A stretch of DNA of 64,000 nt from Geminicoccus roseus DSM 18922 (GTDB taxonomy: Bacteria; Pseudomonadota; Alphaproteobacteria; Geminicoccales; Geminicoccaceae): NCBI RefSeq assembly GCF_000427665.1, contig NZ_KE386572.1, forward strand, positions 4,402,373 to 4,466,372, written 5' to 3'. The notes under the pieces were generated by a model, which saw only the letters and a list, made by a program, of their open reading frames with translations, had not been told where the DNA came from and made no database searches. Below, in pieces: positions 60,664 to 64,000 of the stretch. The position numbers and the translations under genes are program-made. Every line of letters begins with the position of its first letter. Position 1 is the first letter of the stretch.

Positions 60664-62157
60664 ATGCAGACACAAGTGCAGAATAATGGCCCCGTGCAGG
60701 CGGACAATGGCTGGACCGGCGCACTTGGCGGCTATGATCCGGGTCACTTCTACTGTGAAATGCTCCGCTCTGCCGAGAAATCCGGCGCCATTGCGCGGGT
60801 AGCCGCCAAGCTGGACGCGCTGCCGCTGGAGACATTGCGTGCCCGTGCCGGCGACGCCGAGACCGAACTCTACAATCTCGGCATCACCTTCACGGTCTAC
60901 AGCGAGAAGGACGCCATCGACCGGATCCTGCCGTTCGACGTGATCCCCCGGATCCTCACCCGCGGCGACTGGCGGCATATCGAGCAGGGCACCATCCAGC
61001 GGGTCCAGACCCTCAACCTCTTCCTGCACGACATCTACCACGACCAGAAATGCATCAAGGACGGGATCATCCCGGGCGACCTGGTGCTCGGCAACGCCAA
61101 CTACCGCAAGGAGATGGAGGGGCTGGACCTGCCGTTCGGCACCTATGTCCACATCAACGGCATCGACCTGGTGCGCGGCCATGACGGCACCATCATGGTG
61201 CTGGAGGACAACGCCCGCTCGCCGTCCGGCGTCTCCTACGTGGTCGAGAACCGCCACCTGATGATGCGCGCCTTCGCCGACCTGATGGAGAATGTGCCGA
61301 TCATGAAGGTGTCCGACTACGGCCAGCGCCTGCACCATGCCCTGTGCGAGGTGGCGCCGGAGGCGATCGAGGAGCCCCAGGTCGTGCTGCTCTCGCCGGG
61401 CGTGTTCAACTCGGCCTATTTCGAGCACGTCTTCCTGGCCCGGGAGATGGGCGTGCCGCTGGTGGAGGGCCGCGACCTGTTCGTGGACGACGACCGGGTG
61501 TTCATGAAGACGATCGCCGGGCGGATGCCGGTGGACGTGATCTACCGGCGGCTGAACGACGACTTCCTCGACCCGGAGGCGTTCAACCCCGACTCCATGC
61601 TGGGCGTGAGCGGCCTGATGCGCGCCTACGCCAAGGGCAACGTGCAACTCGCCAACGCGCCAGGCACCGGCGTCGCCGACGACAAGGCGATCTACGCCTA
61701 CCTGCCGCGTCTGGTGCGCTACTACCTGGACCAGGACGCGATCCTGCCGAACGTGGAGACCTTGATCTGCCGGGAGAAGCCGGCTCTGGATCAGGTGCTG
61801 GACCGGCTCGACCAGATGGTGGTGAAGCCGGTCGGCGAGTCCGGGGGCTACGGCATCACGATCGGGCCGAAGGCCACCAAAGCGGAACTGGACGACCAGC
61901 GTGCCAAGCTTCTGGCCAATCCCGCCAATTTCATCGCCCAGCCGATGATCGACCTGTCGGTGTCGCCGACGCTCACCGAGGACGGGATCGAGCCGCGCCA
62001 TGTCGATCTGCGGCCGTTCGCGATCACCGGCAAGTCAACCTGGGTGCTGCCCGGCGGCCTCAGCCGCGTGGCCCTGCGCAAAGGCTCGCTCGTGGTGAAC
62101 AGCTCGCAGGGTGGCGGCTCGAAGGACACCTGGGTCCTGAGGGAGGACGTGCTGTGA
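60664..62157 (+). CDS. Circularly permuted ATP-grasp protein (DUF404/DUF407 type)
   Basis: A 497-residue protein of the circularly permuted type 2 ATP-grasp family, predicted ligases forming peptide-like bonds with unknown substrates. Visible blocks are GDWRHIEQGTIQRVQTLNLFLHDIYHDQ, VLEDNARSPSGVSYVVENR, KPVGESGGYGITIGP (ATP-binding glycine loop) and RHVDLRPFAITGK. ATG 60664 is used. It overlaps the alpha-E gene (GTGA), the regular partner in proteobacteria. Confidence 0.9.
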   Translation: MQTQVQNNGPVQADNGWTGALGGYDPGHFYCEMLRSAEKSGAIARVAAKLDALPLETLRARAGDAETELYNLGITFTVYSEKDAIDRILPFDVIPRILTRGDWRHIEQGTIQRVQTLNLFLHDIYHDQKCIKDGIIPGDLVLGNANYRKEMEGLDLPFGTYVHINGIDLVRGHDGTIMVLEDNARSPSGVSYVVENRHLMMRAFADLMENVPIMKVSDYGQRLHHALCEVAPEAIEEPQVVLLSPGVFNSAYFEHVFLAREMGVPLVEGRDLFVDDDRVFMKTIAGRMPVDVIYRRLNDDFLDPEAFNPDSMLGVSGLMRAYAKGNVQLANAPGTGVADDKAIYAYLPRLVRYYLDQDAILPNVETLICREKPALDQVLDRLDQMVVKPVGESGGYGITIGPKATKAELDDQRAKLLANPANFIAQPMIDLSVSPTLTEDGIEPRHVDLRPFAITGKSTWVLPGGLSRVALRKGSLVVNSSQGGGSKDTWVLREDVL

Positions 62158-63140
62158 CCCGGCTGCTTGCCCGCTATGCGGAATGCATCTTCTGGATGGG
62201 GCGCTATGTGGAGCGCGCCGAGAACCTGGCGCGTATCCTGGACGTGCAGGAGACCTTCTCCCGCGACAGCCGCGGCGCCCACGACTGGGGCGTCGTCCTC
62301 GACATCAACGCCGACCGTGCCCGCTTCGAGAAGAAGCACGGCCAGCCCAACGCCCGGTCGGTGCTGCGGTTCTACGTCCTGGACCGGGACAATCCCAATT
62401 CCCTGGTCAGCGACATCTGGGGAGCCCGGGAGAATGCCCGTGCCCTGCGGCCGCTGATCACCACCGAGATGTGGACGCAGCTCAACGTGTTCTACAACCG
62501 TGTCCTGACGCTCGGCATCGACGATCTGGCCGAGGAACGGCTGTCCCGGCTGTGCGCGCAGATCAAGGATGGCTGCGACGCGCATTACGGGATCACCGCC
62601 GGCACGTTCTACCGCGACGAGGCCTGGAGCTTCTACGAACTCGGTCGCGCCATCGAGTGCGCCGATCAGACCACCAGGCTCCTGGACGCCAAGCTGCTGG
62701 CCGCCGCGCTGCGCGAGGGGGATGATCTCGCCGGCGATGCCAGCTACTGGACGGCCCTCCTGCGCTCGGCCGCTGGCTACCAGGCGTTCCGGCGCCGGCA
62801 CCCGCGCGGCATCACCCAGGAAAAGGTCGCGCTGTTCATGCTGTGCGATCCCTGCTTCCCCCGCTCGGTCGCCCACCATCTGGCGTCGATCGAGGAGCAT
62901 CTGCACCAGTTGCGCCGCCGCTACGGCCTCAAGGCGGCGAACCGGGCGATCGAGCACCTGGATGGGCTCTACGACGACCTGGAACCGACCAAGGTCAGCA
63001 AGATCATTGCCGCGGGGACGGTTCACGCGCTCGACGATTTCATCCAGAAGAGCCTCACCGATCTCACGGGGATCCTGGGGCGCAGCTTCTTCGGCTGGTC
63101 CCTGGAGGAGCCCGACAAGGAGCCAGTTCAAGCGGCATGA
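62154..63140 (+). CDS. Alpha-E domain protein (DUF403)
   Basis: A 328-residue all-helical protein of the alpha-E family, starting at GTG 62154. LARYAECIFWMGRYVERAENLARILDV is the family opening, and FYELGRAIECADQTTRLLD and VALFMLCDPCFPRSVAHHL follow. Alpha-E proteins nearly always occur beside ATP-grasp proteins and are thought to form a complex or supply an amine-handling activity; none is biochemically clear to me. It overlaps the ChaC-type gene by four bases. Confidence 0.9.
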   Translation: MTRLLARYAECIFWMGRYVERAENLARILDVQETFSRDSRGAHDWGVVLDINADRARFEKKHGQPNARSVLRFYVLDRDNPNSLVSDIWGARENARALRPLITTEMWTQLNVFYNRVLTLGIDDLAEERLSRLCAQIKDGCDAHYGITAGTFYRDEAWSFYELGRAIECADQTTRLLDAKLLAAALREGDDLAGDASYWTALLRSAAGYQAFRRRHPRGITQEKVALFMLCDPCFPRSVAHHLASIEEHLHQLRRRYGLKAANRAIEHLDGLYDDLEPTKVSKIIAAGTVHALDDFIQKSLTDLTGILGRSFFGWSLEEPDKEPVQAA

Positions 63141-63868
63141 CCGTTCCCCTCAAGACCCGGCTGGCCCCACCCGCGGCACGGCGCAGGCTGACCGAAGACC
63201 TGGTCAGCCGCGTCTACCGCCAGGTTCCCGATCCCGGCCCGCATCTCGACCTGGTACCGCTGGAGGATGACGACTACCGGCGGATGACCGCCCGGCTGAT
63301 GGAGGAGATCGACCCCCGGCAGGGTCTGTGGATCTTTGCCTACGGCTCGCTCTTGTGGAACCCGACCTTCCGCTATGCCGAGCACCGGGTCGGCACCGTG
63401 CATGGCTGGCACCGCTCCTACTGCCTGCATCTCACCCGCTGGCGCGGAACGCCGGAGGAACCTGGCCTGATGCTGGCCCTGGAGCGGGGCGGCGCCTGCA
63501 AGGGTGTCCTGTTCCGCCTGCCCGCCGGCGAGGAAGCCAAGGACATCGAACTCCTGCTGCGCCGTGAGATCGGGTTCAAGGAATCAGGCAACCGCTGGCG
63601 CTGGTTCGATGCCCGCACCGACCAGGGAATGGTCCGGGCTCTCGGCTTTGTCGCCAACCATGCCTGTTCCTATTACCGCCCGGAGCCGCCCCTGGAGCAG
63701 ACCGTGGCGATGCTGGCCAGGGCCTGCGGGCATGGCGGCTCCTGCGCCGAATATCTCTACAAGACCGTGGCGTCGCTGGAGCAGTACGGCATCCACGACC
63801 GCCATCTCTGGCGCCTGCAGGACCGGGTCGCCGAGCAGATCGCCATTGAAACAGGCGGTGGAATCTGA
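63137..63868 (+). CDS. ChaC-type gamma-glutamylcyclotransferase
   Basis: A 243-residue protein with the ChaC fold. WIFAYGSLLWNP gives the substrate loop (YGSL at 69-72); GWHRSYCLHLTRWRGTPEEPG and LLLRREIGFKESGNRW are family blocks with the probable catalytic glutamate in RREIG. Such enzymes release 5-oxoproline from gamma-glutamyl peptides including glutathione. It is the last gene of an operon with ATP-grasp and alpha-E genes, joined by ATGA overlap. Confidence 0.9.
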   Translation: MTVPLKTRLAPPAARRRLTEDLVSRVYRQVPDPGPHLDLVPLEDDDYRRMTARLMEEIDPRQGLWIFAYGSLLWNPTFRYAEHRVGTVHGWHRSYCLHLTRWRGTPEEPGLMLALERGGACKGVLFRLPAGEEAKDIELLLRREIGFKESGNRWRWFDARTDQGMVRALGFVANHACSYYRPEPPLEQTVAMLARACGHGGSCAEYLYKTVASLEQYGIHDRHLWRLQDRVAEQIAIETGGGI

Positions 63869-64000
63869 GCTCGTTTCGGACCTCCTGAACTCCCATGTTA
63901 GAATTGATGACGTTGCCCAGCCTGGAGAAGGCGGAGTAGAGATCCCTGCTTCGTCAACGAACCGATTGCCGATCGGGAACGGGGCGGCAGGTACTGGTGT
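63869..64000. other. Right-edge sequence without a supported gene
   Basis: The final 132 bases after the ChaC-type gene hold no complete gene. On the minus strand two frames look faintly protein-like (FPIGNRFVDEAGIS in one, AFSRLGNVINSNMG in another), as if a gene entering from the right were frameshifted. This is weak evidence. Confidence 0.25.

Noticed and set aside
1-64000. tRNA, rRNA, riboswitch or insertion sequence
   Set aside because: I looked for cloverleaf arms, GGTTCRANNCC T-loops, long terminal inverted repeats and transposase motifs and found none; a covariance-model search would be needed to exclude small RNAs.

Overview
The window is GC-rich chromosomal DNA with dense, mostly overlapping genes and no transposase, integrase, rRNA or tRNA that I could recognise. 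Gene order points to an alphaproteobacterium, possibly near Rhodospirillales/Geminicoccales (an inference). The main evidence is the pyrF-trpF-trpB-trpA-accD-folC series, the fpg/ubiE-ubiB-coaBC-dut cluster, ihfB-lapA, and promoter-like GGAAC-N16/17-(C/G)(C/G)TT motifs of the alphaproteobacterial general stress sigma factor EcfG. About 64 protein genes are supported; most neighbours overlap by 1-4 bases.

Left part (1-13.8 kb). A partial glyoxalase-like gene is followed by a divergent pair, a DAO-type FAD oxidoreductase and a trimethylamine-methyltransferase (MttB) family protein without pyrrolysine. Next come an MFS exporter, a Tat-exported class A beta-lactamase-like serine hydrolase and a class III nucleotide cyclase with two CxxC pairs. 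A stress island follows: two DUF892 ferritin-like proteins, a manganese catalase, a cupin and a gamma carbonic anhydrase. Then come a hexuloisomerase-like SIS protein, an orphan antitoxin-like gene, a membrane-anchored unknown and a SufR-like regulator.

13.8-22.7 kb. A sugar ABC importer lacks its ATPase gene. It is divergent from a TIM-barrel-like protein overlapped by an SDR dehydrogenase. After it come a small exported protein, a calcium-binding protein with EF-hand-like and RTX repeats behind an unusually AT-rich promoter, and fpg.

22.7-31.4 kb. ubiE-ubiB-coaBC-dut-Rrf2 regulator-cysK serve quinone, CoA, nucleotide and cysteine metabolism. Then comes a 2-aminoethylphosphonate module (phnW, phnX, divergent LysR regulator). 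A 470-base gap between phnW and phnX holds six copies of a short repeat, TTTGCACGAACGAACCC.

31.4-50.2 kb. An OmpR-type two-component system lies beside a DegP-type protease. They are followed by a nitrilase homologue without its catalytic cysteine, a glycosyltransferase, a tandem universal stress protein and a coiled-coil OmpA protein. Next is the folC-accD-trpABF-pyrF series read leftward, with an ornithine cyclodeaminase homologue lying between pyrF and lapA-ihfB. A Bcr/CflA-type exporter closes this part.

50.2-64 kb. A purine uptake and degradation operon (aldo/keto reductase, two BMP-type permeases, double ATPase, guanine-deaminase-like enzyme, xdhC-xdhB-xdhA, uraH, divergent uraD) would take guanine/hypoxanthine to urate and 5-hydroxyisourate products to allantoin. 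Urate oxidase and the substrate-binding protein are not in the window. The last operon couples a circularly permuted ATP-grasp protein, an alpha-E protein and a ChaC-type gamma-glutamylcyclotransferase. It is the least understood complete gene set here.
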